Part shown: piece after piece, positions 8,753-18,594 of the stretch
Position numbering within the stretch: the first letter of the stretch is position 1
Layout of the letters: each line of letters starts with the position of its first letter
Assembly: GCA_003660235.1 (NCBI GenBank)
Contig: QGON01000064.1
Location: 61,083 to 125,082 of the forward strand
Length of the DNA stretch: 64,000 nt
Direction: 5' to 3'
From: a bacterium endosymbiont of Escarpia laminata
GTDB lineage: Bacteria; Pseudomonadota; Gammaproteobacteria; Chromatiales; Chromatiaceae
Notes under the pieces: generated by a model
The model's database searches: none
Told to the model about the DNA's origin: nothing
What the model saw: the letters and a program-made list of their open reading frames with translations, nothing else
Position numbers and translations under genes: made by a program

Positions 8753-11700
8753 ATGTTAAACAATACCTTTTCTAAAGCCTTCCTCACCACCTTATTGGTT
8801 GTCCTGCTTGCAGCCTGTGGGGGGGGTGCTACCGACGAAGGAACAGACCAAACCGCCAGCAAAACCACTTTTGTCGGCAGCGTGGGCGACGGCCCGGTAG
8901 TCAACGCTCAGGTCACCCTGCGCAATGCTGCCGGCCAGATACTCGCAACCACCAGCTCCGACGCCCAGGCAAATTACCACTTCTCTGTCGAGGTTCTGCC
9001 TGGGGATTACCCCCTCACAGTCGAAGCGACCGGCGGCATCGACCTGGTGACCGGAAGCGCACCCGAGTTCAATCTTCGCAGCACCATCCTGGCGCCGGGA
9101 GAAACCAGGGCAAATATGACGCCCCACTCCAGCCTGATCGTGGCGTTGGCGAAAAAACTACCTGGTGGGCTCAGCACCGCCAACATGCAGACTGCACAGA
9201 ACACCGTCCTCACTCGATTCGCCTTCGGTCTGGACACACAGCAGATCAACGACCTGCTGCACAACGAGATTGGGGAGAGCAATGTCGCCCAGATCATCAA
9301 GGCATCGGAAGCGATGGGAGAGTGGCTGCGCCGCACCCGCGATGCCATCCTCGATGCAGGCACAAATCCCGCTATCGATATCGATGAGTTGATCGGCCAC
9401 CTGGCAGATGATCTTGTCGACGGCCAACTGGATGGCAGCAACGGCCAACCTCAGATCGCAGACACGGCCCACATCCTCTCCAGTGCGGTACTGCTGGAGA
9501 CCTTGATCAACCAACTTCAAGTCAACGGACTGACTGTCACCCAGTTCATGGACAACGCCATTGCGGCCATTCTGCCCGGCTCCCAGGCAGGCACTGATCA
9601 GGTGATGATCACCGGTGACCTGATACAGCAGACCCGCCTTGCGCTGGCTACAGCAGCCAGTTTCGATCCTACAGCAACACTCGACGACATCGACAGCGGT
9701 CTTGCTGCCCTCACTGCCGGCAGTGACGTCACCACCGTTCGCAATGGGCTTCCTGCGGACAGCACTACCCGACTCGACACCGCCATCCAGAATGGACTGC
9801 AGGCAATCAATGATGGAAGCGGCACTACCAACCAGGCACCAACGATCTCCGGATCACCTGCCGGTAATGTTGCTGAAGGCTCGACCTACAACTTCACCCC
9901 CAACGCATCCGATGCGGACGGCGACGTACTGGTCTTCAGTATCAGCAACCCGCCATCTTGGGCCAGTTTCAACACTGCGACTGGAAACCTATCCGGCACG
10001 CCCGGCGCAGGCACGGCAGGCAGCTATGGCAATATCCTCATCAGCGTGACCGACGGCGCAGAGAGCGCCTCACTGGCGGGTTTCACTATTGTCGTCAGCA
10101 GTAACAGCAATACCAACAGCGCACCAACCATCACCGGTACACCGGCCACCAGTGTTGCCGAAAGAGCGACCTATACCTTCACCCCGAGCGCATTCGATGC
10201 GGACGGTGACGCACTGAGTTTCAGCATCACCAACAAACCGAACTGGGCCGGCTTCGACCCCACCACCGGTCAACTGTTCGGCAACCCGGGCTACAATGAT
10301 GCCGGAATCTGGGGCGATATCCTTATCAGCGTGACCGACGGCGCGGAGAGTGCCTCACTGGCCGTTTTTTCCATCACCGTCAGCAACACAAACCAGGCAC
10401 CGGTCATCAGCGGCTCACCGACGGGCAGCGTCGCCGAGGGTTCGGCCTACAGCTTCACTCCCAGCGCATCTGATCCGGACGGCGACAACCTGGTCTTCAG
10501 CATCACCAACAAGCCGGCCTGGGCCGGTTTTGACACCGCAACCGGACAGCTCTCCGGCACGCCCGGCGTTGGCACGGCAGGCAGCTATGGCAATATCCTC
10601 ATCAGCGTAACCGACGGCACGGAGAGCGCCTCACTGCCCAGCTTTTCCATCACCGTCAGCAACACAAACCGGGTACCGGTCATCTCCGGCTCACCGGCGG
10701 GCAGCGTTGCCGAGGGCACAGCCTACAGCTTCACTCCCAGCGCCTCTGATCCGGACGGCGACGGTCTGACCTTCAGTATCGTTAACAAACCGGCCTGGGC
10801 CAGCTTCAACACCGCCACCGGGCAGTTCTCCGGCACACCCGCCGCAGGCACGGCTGGCAGCTATAACAATATCGGCATCTCTGTCTTCGACGGTAGCGAG
10901 AGCGCAACACTGAACGCCTTCCAGATCATCGTCACCGCACCCGCACCAGGCGGGGGTAACAACCTCTATGTCGACCCGCTCATCGGCGCGTCAAGCTGCA
11001 ATGACTATGATGCCGGCAGCCGCGCCTGCGGCGCAGGTTCCGACACGGCCTTTCGCAACCTGAGCGGGGCGGCTGCGGCTGCCACTGCCGGTGAAACCGT
11101 TTTGATTCGCGAGGGCGACTACAATGAACAGCTGATTCCGCAGAACTCCGGCACCCCCGGCAACTACATCACCTATCGCAACTACGACTCAGAGCAGGCG
11201 AGGATCACCGGCACCAACCTCAGTCCGGCCATCGACATCTCAAACCGCCAGTACCTCATTCTGCAGGGATTGCGGGTAGAGGATGTCTATCGCTGGATGT
11301 ACGCCCTCAACGCCCATCACAACATCCTGCAGTACAACAGCTTTCTGCGGGCAAACCACGGCAGTGGCAGCGCCAAGACCGGCCTGTTCTTTCAGGAGTC
11401 GACCCATAACAAGATTCTCAACAACACCATCGAGAACTCTTCACAGGACAACCTTGCCCTGATCAAATCAGATCACAACCTGGTGGAAGGCAACACCTTT
11501 GTGCGCGCCAGCCATACGCTCTGGGTGATCAAGTGCGGTAACTTCAATGTGATCCGCAATAACTATTTCTATAACGAGATCCAGAAGATCGGCGAGATCT
11601 ACGACTGCGACAATGTGGGCTTCGATCACGAGTTCACCCTTCACGACGCCACCAAGTACAATCTGGTGGAAGGCAATACCTTTGCCAGAACCAGCTCGTA

Positions 11701-12487
11701 TTACAGCACCTCCGGCGGCAACGGCATTCAGTACGCAGGCCAAAACGGCATCATTCGCCAGAATGTCTTCTATGCGAACAATTCCGGTCTTGGCATGCAG
11801 AACTACAGCCAGGAGGCCCGCTTCAACACCCACAACCGGGTCTACAACAACGTCTTCCACAAAAATCTCTGTGGCGGCATCACCACAATGGACTCTTCAG
11901 TGGGGGGCTTTGAGGACAACCTCTTCGCCAACAACATCCTCAACAGGAATACGGACTGCGAAGAACCCAATGTTCCCTACCAGCACGTCTACCGTAACGA
12001 CATGTCGGGTTATCAGTTCGACACCAACAACTTCTTCTCCGGCAACCTGGGAGACAATGTGATCGGACACTGGGGCAGCACCGGCATCTCACTGGTCGAT
12101 GCGCAGAACACTAAACCGGCTTTCTACGTAAACAACCTGGAGCAGGATCCGCAGTTCGTGGATGAGGTCAACCGTGACTTCACCCTTGAACCCACCAGCC
12201 CGATGATCGATGCCGGACGTTTCCTCACCGCCACCGTGGGCAGCGGCAGCGGCACCACCCTGGTGGTCGATGATGCCGGTTACTTCTACGACGGTTTCGG
12301 CATCGCCGGTGAGGCCGGGGATGAGATTCAGCTACAGGGCAGTAACGAGACCGCCCGTATCGTCGAGATCAACTATGCCAACCACACCATCACCCTCGAT
12401 CGTGCGTTGAATTGGAATGCCGGTCAGGGCGTGGCCCTGAAATACAGCGGCACAGCACCGGATATGGGGGCGTTTGAATCACCTTAG
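8753..12487 (+). CDS. large lipoprotein with Ig-like repeats and right-handed beta-helix
   Basis: 1244 residues. Residues 1-23 are a lipoprotein signal peptide with lipobox LAAC, followed by a Gly-rich linker. Residues about 40-105 resemble a carboxypeptidase-regulatory-like beta sandwich (VGDGPVVNAQVTLRNAAGQILATT). A helical segment follows to about 355. Four putative-Ig (He_PIG) repeats of about 93 residues cover about 358-735, each with SVAEG.AY.FTPSASDPDGD and GTAGSY.NI.ISVTDG. Residues about 745-1150 are a right-handed beta-helix with repeated NKILNNTIENS, NLVEGNTF and NVIRNNYF rungs like those of pectate-lyase-fold or NosD proteins. It is probably cell-surface anchored and carbohydrate-binding or cleaving; the catalytic activity is not evident. 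It stands alone. Confidence 0.75.
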   Translation: MLNNTFSKAFLTTLLVVLLAACGGGATDEGTDQTASKTTFVGSVGDGPVVNAQVTLRNAAGQILATTSSDAQANYHFSVEVLPGDYPLTVEATGGIDLVTGSAPEFNLRSTILAPGETRANMTPHSSLIVALAKKLPGGLSTANMQTAQNTVLTRFAFGLDTQQINDLLHNEIGESNVAQIIKASEAMGEWLRRTRDAILDAGTNPAIDIDELIGHLADDLVDGQLDGSNGQPQIADTAHILSSAVLLETLINQLQVNGLTVTQFMDNAIAAILPGSQAGTDQVMITGDLIQQTRLALATAASFDPTATLDDIDSGLAALTAGSDVTTVRNGLPADSTTRLDTAIQNGLQAINDGSGTTNQAPTISGSPAGNVAEGSTYNFTPNASDADGDVLVFSISNPPSWASFNTATGNLSGTPGAGTAGSYGNILISVTDGAESASLAGFTIVVSSNSNTNSAPTITGTPATSVAERATYTFTPSAFDADGDALSFSITNKPNWAGFDPTTGQLFGNPGYNDAGIWGDILISVTDGAESASLAVFSITVSNTNQAPVISGSPTGSVAEGSAYSFTPSASDPDGDNLVFSITNKPAWAGFDTATGQLSGTPGVGTAGSYGNILISVTDGTESASLPSFSITVSNTNRVPVISGSPAGSVAEGTAYSFTPSASDPDGDGLTFSIVNKPAWASFNTATGQFSGTPAAGTAGSYNNIGISVFDGSESATLNAFQIIVTAPAPGGGNNLYVDPLIGASSCNDYDAGSRACGAGSDTAFRNLSGAAAAATAGETVLIREGDYNEQLIPQNSGTPGNYITYRNYDSEQARITGTNLSPAIDISNRQYLILQGLRVEDVYRWMYALNAHHNILQYNSFLRANHGSGSAKTGLFFQESTHNKILNNTIENSSQDNLALIKSDHNLVEGNTFVRASHTLWVIKCGNFNVIRNNYFYNEIQKIGEIYDCDNVGFDHEFTLHDATKYNLVEGNTFARTSSYYSTSGGNGIQYAGQNGIIRQNVFYANNSGLGMQNYSQEARFNTHNRVYNNVFHKNLCGGITTMDSSVGGFEDNLFANNILNRNTDCEEPNVPYQHVYRNDMSGYQFDTNNFFSGNLGDNVIGHWGSTGISLVDAQNTKPAFYVNNLEQDPQFVDEVNRDFTLEPTSPMIDAGRFLTATVGSGSGTTLVVDDAGYFYDGFGIAGEAGDEIQLQGSNETARIVEINYANHTITLDRALNWNAGQGVALKYSGTAPDMGAFESP
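9829..10943 (+). repeat. four tandem ~278-bp coding repeats (Ig-like domains)
   Basis: The units start near 9830, 10109, 10387 and 10665 and encode the He_PIG-type domains of the lipoprotein. Units 1, 3 and 4 share long DNA identities, for example GGCAGCTATGGCAATATCCT in units 1 and 3. Unit 2 is the most diverged (GYNDAGIWGDILISV instead of GTAGSYGNILISV). Such near-identical units suggest recent duplication or recombination within the gene. Confidence 0.8.
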
Positions 12488-12504
12488 CTTAATCGGGCAT
12501 CTTT

Positions 12505-12582
12505 GCCCGATCCGCTGCGCTTGATCGGGCCTACGAAGCGATCCCCGCACATGTAGGCCGGTTCAAGCGCAGCGGAACCGGC
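12505..12582. repeat. REP-like double hairpin (both flavours, tail-to-tail)
   Basis: GATC-stem hairpin at 12505-12534 (ending GGGCCTAC) and GGTTC-stem hairpin at 12553-12582 (beginning GTAGGCCGGTTC), both with loop AAGCGCAGCG in one orientation. The GTAGG/CCTAC ends face inward here, whereas in the other pairs they face outward. It lies between the lipoprotein gene and argS. Confidence 0.8.
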
Positions 12583-12693
12583 GCTCGATTCAAACAAAAT
12601 AGATGCGCGCATAGGCCAGTCCCGACGCAGACTGATTCCCCCATTCCTGCTATTCTTATTGGTTTTCCGCAGTCCAAAATCGAACAAAAAACG

Positions 12694-14454
12694 ATGAAGA
12701 TCCAGATCCAGACCCTGGTTACCGGGGCGCTTGAACGCCTTGCCGATGAAGGCGTTATCCCCGCCGATGCCATTCCCGTTCCCAATATCGAGCGCACCCG
12801 TGACAGCAAGCATGGTGACTTCGCCACCAATGTGGCGATGGTGTTGGCCAAGGCCGCAGGTTGCAGACCCCGGGATCTGGCAGAAAAGCTCATCGCTGCG
12901 TTGCCGGACTCGGGCGAGGTTGAACGCACTGAGATCGCAGGCCCCGGCTTCATCAACTTCTATCTGGCCCCAGCTGCCTATCATCAGCTGATCCCCACGA
13001 TCATGGAACAGGGTCCCGCATTCGGCCGCAGCAATCTGGGCGCTGGCAAACGGGTGCAGGTGGAGTTCGTCTCCGCCAACCCCACCGGCCCGCTTCATGT
13101 GGGACATGGACGCGGCGCTGCCTACGGCTCCGCTGTGGCAGACCTGCTGGAGGCCGTGGGTTACGAGGTGCACCGCGAATACTACGTCAATGATGCCGGC
13201 CGGCAGATGGATATCCTCAGCACCTCGGTCTGGCTGCGCTATCTGGAGCTGTGTGACGAGGCGTTGACCTTCCCGGCCAACGGTTACAAGGGCGACTATG
13301 TCTGGGACATCGCCGCCACCCTGCACCGGGATCATGGCGACAGCTACCGCCACAGCACGGAGGAGCTCTTCGACAACATCCCCGCCGACGAGCCGGAGGG
13401 CGGCGACAAGGAAAAACACATCGACGCCCTGATCCAGCGCGCCAAGGAGCTGCTCGGCGATAATCGCTACCGGTTCGTGTTCGAGCTTGGACTCAATACC
13501 ATTCTCGATGACATCCGTGATGACCTCTCTCTGTTCGGCGTCGACTTTGAGGAGTGGTACTCGGAACGCACCCTGATGGAGAGCGGCGCGGTCAACAAGA
13601 TGATCGAGCGCCTGCGCAAGTCAGACTATGTCTATGAAGATGGCGGCGCCCTCTGGTTTCGCTCCACCGCCTTCGGCGACGAGAAGGATAGGGTGGTGGT
13701 GCGCGAAAATGGCCAGACCACCTATTTCGCCTCAGACATCGCCTATCACATGGACAAGCTGGAACGCGGCTTCGACCGGGTAATCGATATCTGGGGCGCG
13801 GACCATCACGGCTACGTGCCCCGTGTGCGCGCCGCATTGAAGGCACTGGGCGATGACGACAGCAAACTCGACGTGCTGCTGGTGCAGTTCGCCATCCTCT
13901 ATCGGAACGGTGAGAAGGTACCTATGTCGACCCGCTCAGGCTCCTTCGTCACCCTGCGGGAATTGCGCAAAGAGGTGGGGGCCGATGCCGCCCGCTTTTT
14001 CTACGTGATGCGCAAGTGCGAGCAACATCTCGACTTCGACCTGGATCTGGCAAAATCCCAGTCCAGCGACAACCCAGTCTACTATGTGCAGTATGCCCAC
14101 GCGCGCATCTGCAGCGTATTACGCCAGGCCGCAGACAGAGGGATCGACGTTCAGCCCAGCACCGGCACAGAGAACCTGAAACGTCTCACCGAGGCCCACG
14201 AGCAGGCACTGCTGGTCACCCTGGCCAAGTACCCTGAAGTGGTGGAAGCAGCCGCCACCCACGAAGAGCCACACCAACTCACCCACTATGTGCGCGAGCT
14301 TGCCAACGATTTTCATACCTACTACAACGCACACAAATTCCTGATTGATGATACCGCCCTGCGTGACGCCCGCATGAAACTGATCCTGGCCACCCGTCAG
14401 GTATTGCGCAATGGCCTGTTGCTGCTCGGTGTCTCCGCCCCGGAGAGCATGTAA
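12694..14454 (+). CDS. argS: arginyl-tRNA synthetase
   Basis: 586 residues, normal size. The N-terminal tRNA-recognition domain has [11 protein letters not shown] and GPGFINFYL. The class I HIGH signature is HVGHGR within [21 protein letters not shown]. The ADHHGYV motif follows, and the KMSKS position is replaced by the sequence VPMSTRSG, as usual for ArgRS enzymes that lack the canonical KMSKS lysine. The C-terminal DALR anticodon-binding domain ends with [15 protein letters not shown]. It charges tRNA-Arg in the cytoplasm. The next gene, a SPOR protein, starts 4 bases after its stop, so the two are co-transcribed. Confidence 0.98.
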   Translation: MKIQIQTLVTGALERLADEGVIPADAIPVPNIERTRDSKHGDFATNVAMVLAKAAGCRPRDLAEKLIAALPDSGEVERTEIAGPGFINFYLAPAAYHQLIPTIMEQGPAFGRSNLGAGKRVQVEFVSANPTGPLHVGHGRGAAYGSAVADLLEAVGYEVHREYYVNDAGRQMDILSTSVWLRYLELCDEALTFPANGYKGDYVWDIAATLHRDHGDSYRHSTEELFDNIPADEPEGGDKEKHIDALIQRAKELLGDNRYRFVFELGLNTILDDIRDDLSLFGVDFEEWYSERTLMESGAVNKMIERLRKSDYVYEDGGALWFRSTAFGDEKDRVVVRENGQTTYFASDIAYHMDKLERGFDRVIDIWGADHHGYVPRVRAALKALGDDDSKLDVLLVQFAILYRNGEKVPMSTRSGSFVTLRELRKEVGADAARFFYVMRKCEQHLDFDLDLAKSQSSDNPVYYVQYAHARICSVLRQAADRGIDVQPSTGTENLKRLTEAHEQALLVTLAKYPEVVEAAATHEEPHQLTHYVRELANDFHTYYNAHKFLIDDTALRDARMKLILATRQVLRNGLLLLGVSAPESM

Positions 14455-14457
14455 CCC

Positions 14458-15060
14458 ATGGTCGACTACAAGCGGCGCGCCACCCCGAAACGTAAAAACA
14501 ACAAACACAGTGGCAACTGCAGCCTCTGGTTTTTTTCCGGTTTCATCGTCGGGGCATTTATCATGGGCCTGGTCTGGCTGAAGCTGGGTCAGGATCTTGC
14601 AGAGGGACACATCCCCGGGGTTACGCCGCCAAAACCCACGGCAACGCATCCCAGGCAGACCGAACCGGAACAGCAAGCGGTGCCTAAACCACGCTTTGAT
14701 TTCTATACCATCCTGCCGGAAATGGAAGTGGTGATCCCCGAGGATGAGATCATCGAGAGCGAGGCGCCTGCAAGACCCGCCACCCCGACCCGCCCCGACA
14801 AGAAGCCGGCTGCGATACAGGGGGTCTCCTACATCCTGCAGATGGGCTCGTTCCGAAAACATGCAGACGCCGACCGCATGAAGGCGAGGCTCGCCCTGAT
14901 CGGCATCGAGGCGGAGATCCAAAAGGTCAGCATCAACAACCGGGACACCTACCACCGGGTTCGCAGTGGCCCCTACAACAGCCGTCAGCGGCTTAATGAG
15001 ACGCTCAAACTGGCCAAAGAGAACCGTATCAGCACACTGGTGATAAAACTCAAAAAATAG
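14458..15060 (+). CDS. FtsN-like SPOR-domain inner membrane protein
   Basis: 200 residues. A basic cytoplasmic head (KRRATPKRKNNKH) precedes a single membrane helix at about 22-42 (LWFFSGFIVGAFIMGLVWL). A Pro-rich periplasmic linker to about 120 leads to a C-terminal SPOR domain (YILQMGSFRKHADADRMKARLALIGIEAEIQ). The layout and position after argS match the FtsN/DedD-like genes next to argS in other gammaproteobacteria. SPOR domains bind denuded septal peptidoglycan, so a role in cell division is likely. I cannot tell FtsN proper from a paralogue. Confidence 0.85.
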   Translation: MVDYKRRATPKRKNNKHSGNCSLWFFSGFIVGAFIMGLVWLKLGQDLAEGHIPGVTPPKPTATHPRQTEPEQQAVPKPRFDFYTILPEMEVVIPEDEIIESEAPARPATPTRPDKKPAAIQGVSYILQMGSFRKHADADRMKARLALIGIEAEIQKVSINNRDTYHRVRSGPYNSRQRLNETLKLAKENRISTLVIKLKK

Positions 15061-15122
15061 CCCATAATCTTTCCGGGTATACCTTGATCACCGGCACAAA
15101 TCCGGCACAAGAACAAAAGCCC

Positions 15123-15149
15123 TAATGTTTCGGCGCTTTGAGCCGATAA
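15123..15149 (+). promoter_or_regulatory. sigma-28 (FliA) type promoter
   Basis: TAATGTTT at 15123-15130, exactly 11 bases, then GCCGATAA at 15142-15149. This matches the flagellar sigma-28 consensus TAAAGTTT-N11-GCCGATAA with one mismatch in the -35 half and a perfect -10. It lies 47 bases upstream of the FIST gene ATG and points towards it, which suggests that FIST and GGDEF-EAL are expressed with late flagellar genes. Confidence 0.75.
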
Positions 15150-15196
15150 AAGTTGTACCCTTGATCTACAATCAATGTCTAATCTGAGCTTGCACC

Positions 15197-16339
15197 ATGG
15201 AACTTGAAACCTACCGTTTCACTCCCGGCAACGGCTGGGACAGGGAACCTGACCACAACCTCGACGCCCCGAATACCCTCGTGCTTTTTTTCGGGGCGCC
15301 CGACTATTCGCTGATCGAAGACGCCGTATCGTGGCTGGAGGGGCGCTTCGCTCAAAGCGTCATGCTCGGCTGCTCATCCGCCGGAGAGATATTCGGGGAT
15401 GAACTCTCCCTCGACTGTCTGGTAGTGGCGGTACTCCGTTTTCGGGAGACCCGCCTCAGGGTTGCCTGCACCGAGCTGGTACAAACCAGTGATTCATCCC
15501 GTGTGGGACATCAAATCTCATCCGCGCTGTTGGACAAGGATCTACAGGGCATACTGGTATTATCCGAAGGCCTCGGCGTCAACGGCAGCCAGTTGATCGA
15601 AGGTATCAATAGCGCACTGCCGAAGCACGTCACAGTCACCGGCGGTCTGGCTGGGGACGACGACCGGTTCGAGCGAACCTGGGTCTGGCATGACGGGCTT
15701 CGCAGCTCCAAACTGATCTGCGCATTGGGCCTGTACGGCTCCAAGATTTCCATCGGCTACGGCTCAAAAGGGGGATGGGATCTGCTGGGCCATGAACGGG
15801 AGGTTACCCGTTCAGTCGACAACATACTCTATGAACTGGATGGGCAACCCGCACTTGATATCTACAAGCGTTATCTTGGCGAGCGCGCCTCCGGCCTGCC
15901 GGCCACTGGACTGCTGTTTCCACTCTCCATGCGGGACCAGGAGGCCACTGACGATCCCAAGGTTCGCACCATTCTGGCTGTCGATGAGACCGAACAATCG
16001 ATCACCTTCGCCGGTGATATCCCACAAGGCAGCTTCGTCCGCCTGATGCGCGCCAATTTCGACCGCCTGATCGACGGCGCAGCCACAGCCGTCGAAGAGA
16101 TCAACCTCAGCCGTTATCACGGAGGCCCGGTCCTCTGCATCGCCATCAGCTGTGTGGGACGCAGGCTGGTGCTTGGTGAACGCACCGAAGAGGAGATAGA
16201 GGCAACCCTGGAGGGATTGCCCGGAGAGACCAGGCAGATCGGTTTCTACTCCTACGGCGAACTCTCCCCTTTGAGCAGCGGACGCTGCGACCTGCACAAT
16301 CAAACCATGACCCTGACCCTGATCTGGGAAGATGAATAA
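15197..16339 (+). CDS. FIST signal-transduction protein
   Basis: 380 residues with no membrane segment or signal peptide. The FIST N domain (about 25-225) shows NTLVLFFGAPDY, SVMLGCSSAGEIFGDEL and the VTGGLAGDDDRFERTWVW segment. The FIST C domain (about 230-365) has LYELDGQPALDIYKRYLG and the terminal GFYSYGELSP. FIST domains are intracellular sensors thought to bind small ligands such as amino acids. The stop codon overlaps the start of the GGDEF-EAL gene (TAATG), so the sensor and the cyclic-di-GMP enzyme are translationally coupled. A sigma-28-like promoter lies upstream. Confidence 0.92.
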   Translation: MELETYRFTPGNGWDREPDHNLDAPNTLVLFFGAPDYSLIEDAVSWLEGRFAQSVMLGCSSAGEIFGDELSLDCLVVAVLRFRETRLRVACTELVQTSDSSRVGHQISSALLDKDLQGILVLSEGLGVNGSQLIEGINSALPKHVTVTGGLAGDDDRFERTWVWHDGLRSSKLICALGLYGSKISIGYGSKGGWDLLGHEREVTRSVDNILYELDGQPALDIYKRYLGERASGLPATGLLFPLSMRDQEATDDPKVRTILAVDETEQSITFAGDIPQGSFVRLMRANFDRLIDGAATAVEEINLSRYHGGPVLCIAISCVGRRLVLGERTEEEIEATLEGLPGETRQIGFYSYGELSPLSSGRCDLHNQTMTLTLIWEDE

Positions 16340-18594
16340 TGCACCGCCTGTTGCGCCGGCAGCTTAAAAAGTCCGGCCTCGACCCTGCTTCAAAGACCCC
16401 CCCCACCCTGGATCAGTGGCGTAAATTACTGCCGCACATCGACCGAGCCTATGAGCAGTCGGACCAGGATCGCTACACCCTCGAACGTTCCCTGACCATC
16501 TCCTCCGACGAGATGCATGAACTCTATATGCGACTCAAAGACTCAACCGAGGCACGATGGGGAGCGATCGCCAACGCACTGCCGGATCTGCTCTTTCTAC
16601 AGGATGCCCAGGGCATCTATCATGAAATTTTCGCCAACGCCAGGGACGACAGACTCTTCCGTTCCGAGAATGAGATCATCAACAAACACCCCAAAGAGAT
16701 CTTCCCCCCAAAAATTGCAGACACCTTCATGGAAATGCTGCAGAAAGCGCTGGATACGCAGGAGGTGCAGATCCTCGAATATGAACTGGATGTACCAGCG
16801 GGCAGACGCTGGTTCGAGGCTCGCATGACGCCGACCAAGTTGCGGCTCAACGGAGAAAAAACGGTGATCACCCTGGCCAGGGACATCACCGACAGAAAAC
16901 AGTCGGAGGTTCGCCGGCGGCTTGCCTCCACCGTATTCGAGGCCGTCACCGAAGGCATGGTGATCCTCGATCAGGGCCACCAGGTTATTTTCGTCAACAG
17001 TGCATTCACCTATATCACAGGTCGCTCGGAAGCTGAGGCTGTCGGGCAAGAACCACGCTTTCTGCAAAGCGGCGCAAGCGAGGAAAAGCTTCGTATCATC
17101 TGGTCTATCGTCGACGCCAAGGGCAGTTGGCGCGGGGAGCTACAGAGCCGCCGCGCCAATGGCCAGATCTACCACCTTTGGCTCAGCATCAACGCAGTCA
17201 AAGACAGCAGTGAGAGAATAACCCACTACGCCCTCGTTCTAAGCGACATCTCAGAACTCAAGCGTTCCCAGGATGAGCTGGAATATATCGCCAGCCACGA
17301 CCCCTTGACCCATCTGCCAAATCGGGTGTTATTTCACCAGCAACTGGAGCAGGCGATACACCGTTCGAAGCGCATCAACCGCAAAGGCGCCCTCTTCTTC
17401 CTTGATCTGGACCGTTTTAAAAACATCAACGATACACTTGGACACCATGTTGGCGACGACCTGCTCTTCCAGGTTGCGGAGAGACTGCGCCAGACAGCCC
17501 GCGAAGAGGACATGATCGCCCGGATCGGCGGCGATGAGTTCACCCTGGTCATCGAGAATCTGCAACGGGCGGAAGATGCCGCAATGGTTGCAAAAAACCT
17601 GTTGAAGACCTTTTCGGCTCCCTTCCCGCTTAAAGAATATGAGCTGGAGATTTCCGCCAGTATAGGCATCAGCATCTTTCCCGATGACGGCGATGAGATC
17701 AGCCAATTAACCAAACAGGCGGATTCCGCCATGTACAGCGCCAAAGAGCAAGGCCGCAACACCTTCCGCTTTTTCACCCAGAAGTTGACTGATACCGCCT
17801 TCGAGTTTTTTGATTTGGAGATCAGCCTGCGCAGGGCGATGGAACTCAATCAGCTCTTTCTGCTTTACCAGCCGCAATATGATCTGATCAGCGGTGAACT
17901 CATCGGCGTCGAAGCCCTGATACGCTGGAACCATCCCGGGATGGGGCTGGTCTCCCCCGACCGATTCATCCCCATTGCAGAGGTTAGTGGCCTTATCGAA
18001 CCGATCGGGGAATGGGTGCTGCAAACCGCCGCCACCCAGGCGATCCAATGGGATAAGGCGGGACTGAAGCCCTTTCCCGTTAGCGTGAACCTCTCCCGGC
18101 GTCAGCTCAACAATCCCGGACTGGTCGAGGTGGTGAGCCGGATTCTCGAAACGACGGGTCTGCCGGGTAAACGTCTGGAACTGGAGATCACTGAGAGCGC
18201 CCTGCTGGACACAGAAGAGAGGGCCTGCAGCAGCCTGGAAAAACTGCGCGCGCTGGGATGCAGTATCGCCATAGACGATTTCGGCACTGGTTACTCATCA
18301 CTCGCCAACCTGAAGATCTTCCCGCTGGACAGACTCAAGATCGACAAGTCCTTCATTCGCGAGGTGTCCAAAGACCCAAACGACGAGGCGATCATTCGCG
18401 CCACTATCGCACTCGGCAACAGCCTGCAACTCAGCGTAATCGCCGAAGGAGTGGAGACCGAGGCCCAACGCGACTTCCTGCTAAAAGAGGGATGCCGGGA
18501 GGTACAGGGGTTTCTGTTCAGTCAGCCGGTGGAGGCGAAGAGGATTGAGGAGATGGAAAAAAGGTTAAAGGTTAAAGGTGACCGTGCCATCTGA
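16339..18594 (+). CDS. PAS-PAS-GGDEF-EAL cyclic-di-GMP enzyme
   Basis: 751 residues, cytoplasmic. Two PAS domains cover about 71-190 and 195-310. The GGDEF domain (about 320-480) has an intact active site GGDEF near residue 397, and an RxxD inhibitory site (REED) five residues before it. The EAL domain (about 490-740) has GVEALIRW, the LEITES segment, and DDFGTGYSSL and KIDKSFI. Both synthase and phosphodiesterase motifs look intact, so either activity is possible. It is coupled to the FIST gene and probably under flagellar control, fitting a motility switch. The last codons (residues about 739-751, EKRLKVKGDRAI) come from the left arm of the adjacent repeat element, which also supplies the stop. 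Confidence 0.93.
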   Translation: MHRLLRRQLKKSGLDPASKTPPTLDQWRKLLPHIDRAYEQSDQDRYTLERSLTISSDEMHELYMRLKDSTEARWGAIANALPDLLFLQDAQGIYHEIFANARDDRLFRSENEIINKHPKEIFPPKIADTFMEMLQKALDTQEVQILEYELDVPAGRRWFEARMTPTKLRLNGEKTVITLARDITDRKQSEVRRRLASTVFEAVTEGMVILDQGHQVIFVNSAFTYITGRSEAEAVGQEPRFLQSGASEEKLRIIWSIVDAKGSWRGELQSRRANGQIYHLWLSINAVKDSSERITHYALVLSDISELKRSQDELEYIASHDPLTHLPNRVLFHQQLEQAIHRSKRINRKGALFFLDLDRFKNINDTLGHHVGDDLLFQVAERLRQTAREEDMIARIGGDEFTLVIENLQRAEDAAMVAKNLLKTFSAPFPLKEYELEISASIGISIFPDDGDEISQLTKQADSAMYSAKEQGRNTFRFFTQKLTDTAFEFFDLEISLRRAMELNQLFLLYQPQYDLISGELIGVEALIRWNHPGMGLVSPDRFIPIAEVSGLIEPIGEWVLQTAATQAIQWDKAGLKPFPVSVNLSRRQLNNPGLVEVVSRILETTGLPGKRLELEITESALLDTEERACSSLEKLRALGCSIAIDDFGTGYSSLANLKIFPLDRLKIDKSFIREVSKDPNDEAIIRATIALGNSLQLSVIAEGVETEAQRDFLLKEGCREVQGFLFSQPVEAKRIEEMEKRLKVKGDRAI

